From Seriola aureovittata (Eukaryota; Chordata; Actinopteri; Carangiformes; Carangidae), in assembly GCF_021018895.1 (NCBI RefSeq), contig NC_079384.1:4512140-4576139 (forward strand): a stretch of 64,000 nt of DNA, read 5' to 3'. The notes below the pieces were generated by a model. That model was not told the origin of the DNA, did no database searches, and saw only the letters and a program-made list of their open reading frames with translations. Shown one piece after another: positions 1 to 12,275 of the stretch; positions within the stretch are counted from its first letter, which is position 1, and each line of letters opens with the position of its first letter. Made by a program: the position numbers and the translations under genes.

Positions 1-391
1 TAAAAAGTAATAAAAACGTCATAGTATAGTATGGAATAAAAAGGCATAAAAACGTCATAGTATAGAAATACATAAAAACGTCATAGTATAGTATGGCATA
101 AAAAGTCATAAAAATGTCATAGTATAGTATGGCATAAAACCATCATAGTATAGTATGGCATAAAAAGTCATAAAAACATCATAGTATAGTAAGGCATAAA
201 AAGTCATAAAAACATCATAGTATAGTAAGGCATAAAAAGGCATAAAAACGTCATAGTATAGAAATACATAAAAACGTCATAGTATAGAAATACATAAAAA
301 GTCATAAAAATGTCATAGTATAGTAAGGCATAAAAAACGATAAAAACGTCATAGTATAGTATGGCATAAAAAGTCATAAAAACATCATAGT
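1..391. repeat. AT-rich tandem array, segment 1
   Basis: Head-to-tail copies of a unit of the type ggcataaaaagtcataaaa followed by acgtcatagtatagtaa (36 bp), mixed with a 26-bp version lacking the inner 10 bp. Variants differ by point changes such as acatcatag or aaatacat. The array starts before the window. It ends abruptly at about 391, where it joins the 3' part of the LTR-like block. No gene is seen. Confidence 0.95.
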
Positions 392-582
392 AAGGGGGGT
401 AGCCAACTCCTTATAAACCTCATGTGACTGTTTGGATCTTGTCTTTCTGTCCTGCTCAGTGTCTTACCGCTCAGAGATCTGCTGGGTGATTGACCCCTTT
501 GCAATGGCTTTTAATAGAACCCACGGAAGACAACTTGGTCTCAACCAACTTTATTGAATTTAAACCACAAGAACATCATACT
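392..582 (+). mobile_element. LTR-like block, copy A (5'-truncated)
   Basis: This is the right-hand part of the block seen complete at 4,206-4,641 and 6,547-6,982. It begins at the G-run before gtagccaactcc and keeps ccttataaacctcatg, a TATA-like box. The usual AATAAA polyadenylation hexamer of the other copies reads AATAGA here. The left ~260 bp are missing and replaced by satellite sequence, with short shared sequence (taagg/caagg) at the join. The LTR identity is inferred; the repetition is directly visible. Confidence 0.5.
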
Positions 583-3500
583 AAGGCATTAAAATTACAT
601 AGTATAGTAAAACATAAACAGTGATGAAAAAGCCATATAATAGTAAGGCATTAAAACATCATAATATATTTAGGCATAAAAACGTCATAGTATTGTAAGG
701 CATAAAAAGTGCTAAAACCATCGTAATATAGTAAGGCATAAAAACTAAGAAAAAACATCATAGTATATTAAGGCATAAAAAGACATAAATACATCATAGT
801 ATAGTAAGGCATAAGAAAAGATAAAAACATCATAGTATCGTAATACATAAAAACATCATAGTATAGTAAGGCATAAAAACGTCATAGTATAGTGAGGCAT
901 AAAAAGTCATAAAAACGTCATTGTATAGTAAGGCATAAAAAGTCATAAAAACGTCATAGTATAGTAAGGCATAAAAAGACATAAAAACATCATAGTATAG
1001 TAAGGCATAAAAAACGATAAAAACATCATAGTATCGTAATACATAAAAACATCATAGTATAGTAAGGCATAAAAACGTCATATTATAGTAAGTCATAAAA
1101 AGTCATAAAAACGTCATAGTATAGTAAGGCATAAAAAACGATAAAAACGTCATAGTATAGTAAGGCATAAAAAGTCATAAAAACATCATAGTATAGAAAT
1201 ACATAAAAACATCATAGTGTAGTAAGGCATAAAAAGTCCTAAAAATGTCATAGTATAGTAAGGCATAAAAAACGATAAAAACGTCATAGTATAGTAAGGC
1301 ATAAAAAGTCATAAAAATGTCATAGTATAGTAAGGCATAAAAAACGATAAAAACATCATAGTATCGTAACACATAAAAACATCATAGTATAGTAAGGCAT
1401 AAAAACGTCATATTATAGTAAGTCATAAAAAGTCATAAAAACGTCATAGTTTAGTAATAAATAAAAACATCATAGTATAGTAAGGCATAAAAAACGATAA
1501 AAACATCATAGTATCGTAATACATAAAAACATCATAGTATAGTAAGGCATAAAAACGTCATAGTATAGTAAGGCATAAAAAGTCATAAAAATGTCATAGT
1601 ATAGTAAGGCATAAAAAACGATAAAAGCATCATAGTATCGTAACACATAAAAACATCATAGTATAGTAAGGCATAAAAACGTCACATTATAGTAAGTCAT
1701 AAAAAGTCATAAAAACGTCATAGTTTAGTAATACATAAAAACATCATAGTATAGTAAGGCATAAAAACGTCATATTATAGTAAGTCATAAAAAGTCATAA
1801 AAACGTCATAGTATAGTAAGGCATAAAAAACGATAAAAACGTCATAGTATAGTAAAGCATAAAAAGTCATAAAAATGTCATAGTATAGTAAGGCATAAAA
1901 AACGATAAAAATGTCATAGTATAGTAAGGCATAAAAAGTCATAAAAACGTCATAGTATAGAAATACATAAAAACGTCATAGTATAGTAAGGCATAAAAAG
2001 TCAGAAAAATGTCACAGTATAGTAAGGCATAAAAAATGATAAAAATGTCATAGTATAGTAAGGCATAAAAAGTCAAAAAACATCATAGTATAGAAATACA
2101 TAAAAACGTCATAGTATAGTAAGGCATAAAAAGTCATAAAAATGTCATAGTATAGTAAGGCATAAAAAACGATAAAAACGTCATAGTATAGTAAGGCATA
2201 AAAAGTCATAAAAACGTCATAGTATAGTAAGGCATAAAAAACGATAAAAACATCATAGTATCGTAATACATAAAAACATCATAGTATAGTAAGGCATAAA
2301 AACGTCATATTATAGTAAGTCATAAAAAGTCATAAAAACGTCATAGTATAGTAAGGCATAAAAAACGATAAAAACGTCATAGTATAGTAAGGCATAAAAA
2401 GTCATAAAAACGTCATAGTATAGTAAGGCATAAAAAACGATAAAAACATCATAGTATCGTAACACATAAAAACATCATAGTATAGTAAGGCATAAAAACG
2501 TCATATTATAGTAAGTCATAAAAAGTCATAAAAACGTCATAGTTTAGTAATACATAAAAACATCATAGTATAGTAAGGCATAAAAAACGATAAAAACGTC
2601 ATAGTATAGTAAGGCATAAAAAGTCATAAAAATGTCATAGTATAGTAAGGCATAAAAAACGATAAAAATGTCATAGTATAGTAAGGCATAAAAAGTCATA
2701 AAAACATCATAGTATAGAAATACATAAAAACGTCATAGTATAGTAAGGCATAAAAAGTCATAAAAATGTCATAGTATCGTAATACATAAAAACATCATAG
2801 TATAGTAAGGCATAAAAACGTCATATTATAGTAAGTCATAAAAAGTCATAAAAACGTCATAGTATAGTAAGGCATAAAAAACGATAAAAACGTCATAGTA
2901 TAGTAAGGCATAAAAAGTCATAAAAACATCATAGTATAGAAATACATAAAAACGTCATAGTATAGTAAGGCATAAAAAACGATAAAAACGTCATAGTATA
3001 GTAAGGCATAAAAAGTCATAAAAACGTCATAGTATAGTAAGGCATAAAAAACGATAAAAACATCATAGTATCGTAACACATAAAAACATCATAGTATAGT
3101 AAGGCATAAAAACGTCATATTATAGTAAGTCATAAAAAGTCATAAAAACGTCATAGTTTAGTAATACATAAAAACATCATAGTATAGTAAGGCATAAAAA
3201 ACGATAAAAACGTCATAGTATAGTAAGGCATAAAAAGTCATAAAAATGTCATAGTATAGTAAGGCATAAAAAACGATAAAAATGTCATAGTATAGTAAGG
3301 CATAAAAAGTCATAAAAACATCATAGTATAGAAATACATAAAAACGTCATAGTATAGTAAGGCATAAAAAGTCATAAAAATGTCATAGTATCGTAATACA
3401 TAAAAACATCATAGTATAGTAAGGCATAAAAACGTCATATTATAGTAAGTCATAAAAAGTCATAAAAACGTCATAGTATAGTAAGGCATAAAAAACGATA

Positions 3501-4205
3501 AAAATGTCATAGTATAGTAAGGCATAAAAAGTCATAAAAACATCATAGTATAGAAATACATAAAAACGTCATAGTATAGTAAGGCATAAAAAACGATAAA
3601 AACGTCATAGTATAGTAAGGCATAAAAAGTCATAAAAACGTCATAGTATAGTAAGGCATAAAAAACGATAAAAACATCATAGTATCGTAATACATAAAAA
3701 CATCATAGTATAGTAAGGCATAAAAACGTCATAGTATAGTAAGGCATAAAAAACGATAAAAACGTCATAGTATAGTAAGGCATAAAAAGTCATAAAAATG
3801 TCATAGTATAGTAAGGCATAAAAAACGATAAAAACGTCATAGTATAGTAAGGCATAAAAAGTCATAAAAATGTCATAGTATAGTAAGGCATAAAAAACGA
3901 TAAAAACGTCATAGTATAGTAAGGCATAAAAAGTCATAAAAATGTCATAGTATAGTAAGGCATAAAAAACGATAAAAATGTCATAGTATAGTAAGGCATA
4001 AAAACATCATAGTACAGTAAGGCATAAAAAGTCATAAAAACGTCATAGTATAGTAAGGCATAAAAACTAATAAAAATGTCAGTACATTTAGTCATCAAAA
4101 GTCATAAAAACATCATAGTATAGTAAGGCATAGAACATCATAAAAACATCATAGTGAGGTATAAAAACTTTTAAAAATGTCATACTATAGTAAGGCATAA
4201 AAAAT
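583..4205. repeat. AT-rich tandem array, segment 2
   Basis: About 3.6 kb of the same 36/26-bp unit family. The first 250 bp after the block are more diverged and are shared with the starts of the later segments, so they belong to a larger repeated unit. Higher-order periods are visible: the variant cgtcatattatagtaagtc recurs near 2,304, 2,501, 2,819, 3,115 and 3,436, giving steps of about 614-617 bp between alternate copies. The minus strand stays open over several units because 36 bp is 12 codons. I do not regard these frames as genes. Confidence 0.95.
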
Positions 4206-4641
4206 TGTAAAAAATGTCATAGTAAAAGTGTTAACTTGAACGTGTACTTTTGATTTTGTGATTTATTGTGTGGCACATTCTTCAGGATGTTAATGTCTTC
4301 CTTGTACAACGCCGTGGGAGCAGAGACAACCTTGCAATGCTAAACAAGAAGATTCCGCAAAGGGTCAACCTTGTATAGACGATGAGAAGATTCTGCACAG
4401 AGAAGACCTTGCATAGCTGAACTGTTGCTGTCTGGTTGAAGAGGTGCCCTCCCTGTTTCTCACAAGGGGGGTAGCCAACTCCTTATAAACCTCATGTGAC
4501 TGTTTGGAGCTTGTCTTTCTGTCCTGCTCAGTGTCTTACCGCTTAGAAATCTGCTGGGTGATTGACCCCTTTGCAATGGCTTTTAATAAAACCCACGGAA
4601 GACAACTTGGTCTCAACCAACTTTATTGAATTTAAACCACA
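4206..4641 (+). mobile_element. LTR-like block, copy B (complete, 436 bp)
   Basis: A non-repetitive 436-bp segment inside the satellite that can be drawn from TGT to ACA, the usual ends of retroviral-type LTRs. It contains a TATA-like ttataaa near 4,491 and an AATAAA near 4,586, about 95 bp downstream, the spacing expected for U3-promoter and R-polyA signals. After AATAAA comes the short inverted repeat ttggtctcaaccaa. No target-site duplication is obvious and no internal retroelement coding region is present. It could be a solo LTR caught in the array, or another promoter/polyA-bearing repeat. Confidence 0.45.
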
Positions 4642-6546
4642 AGAACATCATACTAAGGCATAAAAATGACATAGTATAGTAAAACATAAACAGTGATAAA
4701 AAGCCATATTATAGTAAGGCATTAAAGCATCATAATATATTTAGGCATAAAAACGTCATAGTATTGTAAGGCATAAAAAGTGCTAAAAACATCATAGTAT
4801 AGTAAGGCATTAAAACTAAGAAAAAACATCATAGTATAGTAAGGCATAAAAAGACATAAAAACATCATAGTATAGTAAGGCATAAGAAAAGATAAAAACA
4901 TCATATTATCGTAATACATAAAAACATCATAGTATAGTAAGGCATAAAAACGTCATAGTATAGTGAGGCATAAAAGGTCATAAAAACGTCATAGTATAGT
5001 GAAGCATAAAAACATAGTATCGTAATACATAAAAACGTCATATTATAGTAAGGCATAAAAACGTCATAGTATAGTGAGGCATAAAAAGTCATAAAAACGT
5101 CATATTATAGTAAGGCATAAAAACGTCATAGTATAGTGAGGCATAAAAAGTCATAAAAACGTCATAGTATAGTAAGGCATAAAAAGTCATAAAAACATCA
5201 TAGTATAGAAATACATAAAAACGTCATAGTAAAGTAAGGCATAAAAAGTCATAAAAATGTCATAGTATAGTAAGGCATAAAAAACGATAAAAACGTCATA
5301 GTATAGTAAGGCATAAAAAGTCATAAAAACGTCATAGTATAGTAAGGCATAAAAAACGATAAAAACATCATAGTATCGTAATACATAAAAACATCATAGT
5401 ATAGTAAGGCATAAAAACGTCATATTATAGTAAGTCATAAAAAGTCATAAAAACGTCATAGTATAGTAAGGCATAAAAAACGATAAAAACGTCATAGTAT
5501 AGTAAGGCATAAACAGTCATAAAAACATCATAGTATAGAAATACATAAAAACATCATAGTATAGTAAGGCATAAAAAGTCATAAAAATGTCATAGTATAG
5601 TAAGGCATAAAAAACGATAAAAATGTCATAGTATAGTAAGGCATAAAAAGTCATAAAAACATCATAGTATAGAAATACATAAAAACGTCATAGTATAGTA
5701 AGGCATAAAAAGTCATAAAAATGTCATAGCATAGTAAGGCATAAAAAACGATAAAAACGTCATAGTATAGTAAGGCATAAAAAGTCATAAAAACGTCATA
5801 GTATAGTAAGGCATAAAAAACGATAAAAACATCATAGTATCGTAATACATAAAAACATCATAGTATAGTAAGGCATAAAAACGTCATATTATAGTAAGTC
5901 ATAAAAAGTCATAAAAACGTCATAGTATAGTAAGGCATAAAAAACGATAAAAACGTCATAGTATAGTAAGGCATAAACAGTCATAAAAACATCATAGTAT
6001 AGAAATACATAAAAACATCATAGTATAGTAAGGCATAAAAAGTCATAAAAATGTCATAGTATAGTAAGGCATAAAAAACGATAAAAATGTCATAGTATAG
6101 TAAGGCATAAAAAGTCATAAAAACATCATAGTATAGAAATACATAAAAACGTCATAGTATAGTAAGGCATAAAAAGTCATAAAAATGTCATAGTATAGTA
6201 AGGCATAAAAAACGATAAAAACGTCATAGTATAGTAAGGCATAAAAAGTCATAAAAATGTCATAGTATAGTAAGGCATAAAAACGTCATAGTATAGTAAG
6301 GCATAAAAAACGATAAAAATGTCATAGTATAGTAAGGCATAAAAACATCATAGTACAGTAAGGCATAAAAAGTCATAAAAACGTCATAGTATAGTAAGGC
6401 ATAAAAACTAATAAAAATGTCAGTACATTTAGTCATCAAAAGTCATAAAAACATCATAGTATAGTAAGGCATAGAACATCATAAAAACATCATAGTGAGG
6501 CATAAAAACTTTTTAAAATGTCATACTATAGTAAGGCATAAAAAAT
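4642..6546. repeat. AT-rich tandem array, segment 3
   Basis: About 1.9 kb of the 36/26-bp unit family between block copies B and C. A local higher-order repeat of about 464 bp is seen: the rare variant ggcataaacagtcat occurs near 5,506 and again near 5,970, with matching flanks. The first ~250 bp match the starts of segments 2 and 4. The last ~180 bp, containing gtcagtacatttagtcatc, match the end of segment 2. Confidence 0.95.
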
Positions 6547-6982
6547 TGTAAAAAATGTCATAGTAAAAATGTTAACTTGAACGTGTACTTTTGATTTTGT
6601 GATTTATTGTGTGGCACATTCTTCAGGATGTTAATGTCTTCCTTGTACAACGCCGTGGGAGCAGAGACAACCTTGCAATGCTGAACAAGAAGATTCCGCA
6701 AAGGGTCAACCTTGTATAGACGATGAGAAGATTCTGCACAGAGAAGACCTTGCATAGCTGAACTGTTGCTGTCTGGTTGAAGAGGTGCCCTCCCTCTTTC
6801 TCACAGGGGGGGTAGCCAACTCCTTATAAACCTCATGTGACTGTTTGGATCTTGTCTTTCTGTCCTGCTCAGTGTCTTACCGCTTAGAAATCTGCTGGGT
6901 GATTGACCCCTTTGCAATGGCTTTTAATAAAACCCACGGAAGACAACTTGGTCTCAACCAACTTTATTGAATTTAAACCACA
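6547..6982 (+). mobile_element. LTR-like block, copy C (complete, 436 bp)
   Basis: Same length and same TGT...ACA limits as copy B, which lies 2,341 bp upstream, with only scattered base differences (for example ccctgtttctc versus ccctctttctc). It carries the same TATA-like box and AATAAA. Because flanking satellite on both sides is also shared with copy B, the two copies probably arose by duplication of a ~2.34-kb unit, not by independent insertion. Confidence 0.45.
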
Positions 6983-9900
6983 AGAACATCATACTAAGGC
7001 ATAAGAATGACATAGTATAGTAAAACATAAACAGTGATAAAAAGCCATATTATAGTAAGGCATTAAAGCATCATAATATATTTAGGCATAAAAACGTCAT
7101 AGTATTGTAAGGCATAAAAAGTGCTAAAAACATCATAGTATAGTAAGGCATTAAAACTAAGAAAAAACATCATAGTATAGTAAGGCATAAGAAAAGATAA
7201 AAACATCATAGTATCGTAATACATAAAAACATCATAGTATAGTAAGGCATAAAAACGTCATATTATAGTAAGTCATAAAAAGTCATAAAAACGTCATAGT
7301 ATAGTAAGGCATAAAAACATAGTATAGTAATACATAAAAACGTCATAGTATAGTAATACATAAAAACATCATAGTATAGTAAGGCATGAAAAGTCATAAA
7401 AATGTCATAGTATAGTAAGGCATAAAAAGTCATAAAACACCATAGTATAGTAAGGCATAAAAAGTGCTAAAAACATCATAGTATAGTAAGGCATAAAAAG
7501 TGATAAAAACATCATAGTATAGTGAGGCATAAAAACATCATTGTATAGTAAGGCATAAAAAATCATAAAAACTTCATAGTATCGTAAGGCATAAAGAGAC
7601 AAAAACGTCACAGTATAATAAGGCATAAAAACATCATAGTATAGTAATACATAAAAACGTCATAGTATAGTAAGGCATAAAAAGTCATAAAAACATCATA
7701 GTATAGTAAGGCATAAAAAGTGATAAAAACATCATAGTATAGTAAGGCATAAAAACATCATAGTATAGTAAGGCATGAAAAGTCATACAATGTAATAGTA
7801 TAGTAAGGCATAAAAAGTCACAAAAACATCATAGTATAGTGAGGCATAAAAAGTCATAAAAACGTCATAGTATAGTTAGGCATTAAAACATCATTGTATA
7901 GTAATACATAAAAACGTCATAGTATAGTAAGGCATACAAATTCATAAAAACATCATAGTATAGTAAGGCATAAAAAACGATAAAAACATCATAGTATCGT
8001 AATACATAAAAACATCATAGTATAGTAAGGCATAAAAACGTCATATTATAGTAAGTCATAAAAAGTCATAAAAACGTCATAGTATAGTAAGGCATAAAAA
8101 CATAGTATAGTAATACATAAAAACGTCATAGTATAGTAATACATAAAAACATCATAGTATAGTAAGGCATGAAAAGTCATAAAAATGTCATAGTATAGTA
8201 AGGCATAAAAAACGATAAAAACGTCATAGTATAGTGAGGGATAAAAAGTCATAAAACACCATAGTATAGTAAGGCATAAAAAGTGCTAAAAACATCATAG
8301 TATAGTAAGGCATAAAAAGTGATAAAAACATCATAGTATAGTGAGGCATAAAAAGTGCTAAAAACATCATAGTATAGTAAGGCATAAAAAACGATAAAAA
8401 CATCATAGTATCGTAATACATTAAAACATCATTGTATAGTAAGGCATAAAAAATCATAAAAACTTCATAGTATCGTAAGGCATAAAGAGACAAAAACGTC
8501 ACAGTATAATAAGGCATAAAAACATCATAGTATAGTAATACATAAAAACGTCATAGTATAGAAAGGCATGAAAAGTCATACAATGTAATAGTATAGTAAG
8601 GCATAAAAAGTCACAAAAACATCATAGTATAGTGAGGCATAAAAAGTCATAAAAAACGTCATAGTATAGTTAGGCATTAAAACATCATTGTATAGTAATA
8701 CATAAAAACATCATAGTATCGTAATACATAAAAACATCATAGTATAGTAAGGCATAAAAAACGATAAAAACATCATAGTATCGTAATACATAAAAACATC
8801 ATAGTATAGTAAGGCATAAAAAGTGCTAAAAACATCATAGTATAGTAAGGCATAAAAAGTGATAAAAACATCATAGCATAGTGAGGCATAAAAAGTGCTA
8901 AAAACATCATAGTATAGTAAGGCATAAAAAGTCATAAAAACGTCATAGTATAGTGAGGCATTAAAACATCATTGTATAGTAAGGCATAAAAAATCATAAA
9001 AACTTCATAGTATCGTAAGGCATAAAGAGACAAAAACGTCACAGTATAATAAGGCATAAAAACATCATAGTATAGTAATACATAAAAACGTCATAGTATA
9101 GTAAGGCATGAAAAGTCATACAATGTAATAGTATAGTAAGGCATAAAAAGTCACAAAAACATCATAGTATAGTGAGGCATAAAAAGTCATAAAAAACGTC
9201 ATAGTATAGTTAGGCATTAAAACATCATTGTATAGTAATACATAAAAACATCATAGTATCGTAATACATAAAAACATCATAGTATAGTAAGGCATAAAAA
9301 ACGATAAAAACATCATAGTATCGTAATACATAAAAACATCATAGTATAGTAAGGCATAAAAAGTGCTAAAAACATCATAGTATAGTAAGGCATAAAAAGT
9401 GATAAAAACATCATAGCATAGTGAGGCATAAAAAGTGCTAAAAACATCATAGTATAGTAAGGCATAAAAAGTCATAAAAAACGTCATAGTATAGTGAGGC
9501 ATTAAAACATCATTGTATAGTAAGGCATAAAAAATCATAAAAACTTCATAGTATCGTAAGGCATAAAGAGACAAAAACGTCACAGTATAATAAGGCATAA
9601 AAACATCATAGTATAGTAATACATAAAAACGTCATAGTATAGTAAGGCATGAAAAGTCATACAATGTAATAGTATAGTAAGGCATAAAAAGTCACAAAAA
9701 CATCATAGTATAGTGAGGCATAAAAAGTCATAAAAAACGTCATAGTATAGTTAGGCATTAAAACATCATTGTATAGTAATACATAAAAACATCATAGTAT
9801 CGTAATACATAAAAACATCATAGTATAGTAAGGCATAAAAAACGATAAAAACATCATAGTATCGTAATACATAAAAACATCATAGTATAGTAAGGCATAA

Positions 9901-12130
9901 AAACGTCATATTATAGTAAGTCATAAAAAGTCATAAAAACGTCATAGTATAGTAAGGCATAAAAACATAGTATAGTAATACATAAAAACGTCATAGTATA
10001 GTAATACATAAAAACGTCATAGTATAGTAATACATAAAAACATCATAGTATAGTAAGGCATGAAAAGTCATAAAAATGTCATAGTATAGTAAGGCATAAA
10101 AAGTCATAAAACACCATAGTATAGTAAGGCATAAAAAGTGCTAAAAACATCATAGTATAGTAAGGCATAAAAAGTGATAAAAACATCATAGTATAGTGAG
10201 GCATAAAAACATCATTGTATAGTAAGGCATAAAGAATCATAAAAACTTCATAGTATCGTAAGGCATAAAGAGACAAAAACGTCACAGTATAATAAGGCAT
10301 AAAAACATCATAGTATAGTGAGGCATAAAAACGTCATAGTATAGTAAGGCATAAAAAGTCATAAAAACATCATAGTATAGTAAGGCATAAAAAGTGATAA
10401 AAACATCATAGTATAGTAAGGCATAAAAACATCATAGTATAGTAAGGCATGAAAAGTCATACAATGTAATAGTATAGTAAGGCATAAAAAGTCACAAAAA
10501 CATCATAGTATAGTGAGGCATAAAAAGTCATAAAAAACGTCATAGTATAGTTAGGCATTAAAACATCATTGTATAGTAATACATAAAAACGTCATAGTAT
10601 AGTAAGGCATACAAATTCATAAAAACATCATAGTATAGTAAGGCATAAAAAACGATAAAAACATCATAGTATCGTAATACATAAAAACATCATAGTATAG
10701 TAAGGCATAAAAAACGTCATATTATAGTAAGTCATAAAAAGTCATAAAAACGTCATAGTATAGTAAGGCATAAAAACATAGTATAGTAATACATAAAAAC
10801 GTCATAGTATAGTAATACATAAAAACATCAGAGTATAGTAAGGCATGAAAAGTCATAAAAATGTCATAGTATAGTAAGGCATAAAAAACGATAAAAACGT
10901 CATAGTATAGTGAGGGATAAAAAGTCATAAAACACCATAGTATAGTAAGGCATAAAAAGTGCTAAAAACATCATAGTATAGTAAGGCATAAAAAGTCATA
11001 AAAAACGTCATAGTATAGTGAGGCATTAAAACATCATTGTATAGTAAGGCATAAAAAGTGCTAAAAACATCATAGTATAGTAAGGCATAAAAAGTCATAA
11101 AAAACGTCATAGTATAGTGAGGCATTAAAACATCATTGTATAGTAAGGCATAAAAAATCATAAAAACTTCATAGTATCGTAAGGCATAAAGAGACAAAAA
11201 CGTCACAGTATAATAAGGCATAAAAACATCATAGTATAGTAATACATAAAAACGTCATAGTATAGTAAGGCATGAAAAGTCATACAATGTAATAGTATAG
11301 TAAGGCATAAAAAGTCACAAAAACATCATAGTATAGTGAGGCATAAAAAGTCATAAAAAACGTCATAGTATAGTTAGGCATTAAAACATCATTGTATAGT
11401 AATACATAAAAACGTCATAGTATAGTAAGGCATACAAATTCATAAAAACATCATAGTATAGTGAGGCATAAAAAGTCATAAAAAACGTCATAGTATAGTA
11501 AGGCATAAAAACATCATAGTATAGTAATACATAAAAACATCATAGTATAGTAAGGCATAAAAAGTCATAAAACATCATAGTATAGTAATACATAAAAACA
11601 TCATAGTATAGTAATACATAAAAACATCATAGTATAGTGAGGCATAAAAAGTCTAAAAAACGTCATAGTATAGTGAGGCATTAAAACATAATTGTATAGT
11701 AAGATATAAAAGTCATAAAAACATCATAGTATCGTAAGGCATAAAAAGACGTAAAAATGTCATAGTATAGTAAGCCATGAAAAATGATGAAAACATCATA
11801 GTATAGTAAGGCATAAAAAGTCATAAAAAACGTCATAGTATAGTGAGGCATAAAAAGTCATAAAAAACGTCAGTATAGTAAGGCATAAAAAGTGATAAAA
11901 ACATCATGGTATCGTAAGGCATAAAGACATAAAAACGTCATAGTATAGTAAGGCATAAAAACATCATAGTAGAGTGAGGCATAAAAAATGATAAAACATC
12001 ATAGTATAGTATGGCATGAAAAGTCATAAAAATGTAATAGTATATTAAGGCATTAAAAGTCATAAAAACCTCATACTATAGTAAGGCATACAAGGTCATA
12101 TTATAGTAAGGTATAAAAATTCAATAGTAT
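6983..12130. repeat. AT-rich tandem array, segment 4
   Basis: About 5.1 kb of the same unit family, with more diverged units (gtgctaaaaac, agagacaaaaacgtcac). A ~540-bp higher-order repeat is present: the marker cttcatagtatcgtaaggc occurs near 7,572, 8,463, 9,003, 9,544, 10,246 and 11,167, with the 8,463-9,003-9,544 steps being 540 and 541 bp and nearly identical. This indicates recent unequal exchange. Units become more degenerate toward 12,100, where the array fades into single-copy DNA. Confidence 0.95.
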
Positions 12131-12149
12131 AGTAACGCATTAGAGTTTC

Positions 12150-12275
12150 CCATTATCGTGATGTGTATGTCTTTGGATTGCGGGAGGAAGCCGGAGTACT
12201 TGGACAGAACCCTTGTAGGTACAGGAAAAACAAAACATGCAAACTCCACACAGCATGGCCCTAGGCACGCCTTCT
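12150..12275 (-). mobile_element. V-SINE (DANA-like) central-domain fragment
   Basis: Read on the minus strand, this shows tgtgtggagtttgcatgtt, then ggcttcctccc and caatccaaagacat. These are the hallmark words of the conserved central domain of fish V-SINEs such as zebrafish DANA. The tRNA-like head and the 3' tail are not recognisable, so it is an old fragment. It lies directly at the right edge of the tandem array. Confidence 0.7.

Noticed and set aside
1..11221. Many minus-strand open frames encoding FYALLYYDVFMT-type repeats
   Set aside because: They follow only from the 36-bp (12-codon) satellite unit being free of stops in one frame. They have no conserved start, no splice structure and no known protein similarity.
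1..12130. CRISPR-like array
   Set aside because: Repeats are contiguous with no unique spacers and vary by point changes; the rest of the window is clearly vertebrate.
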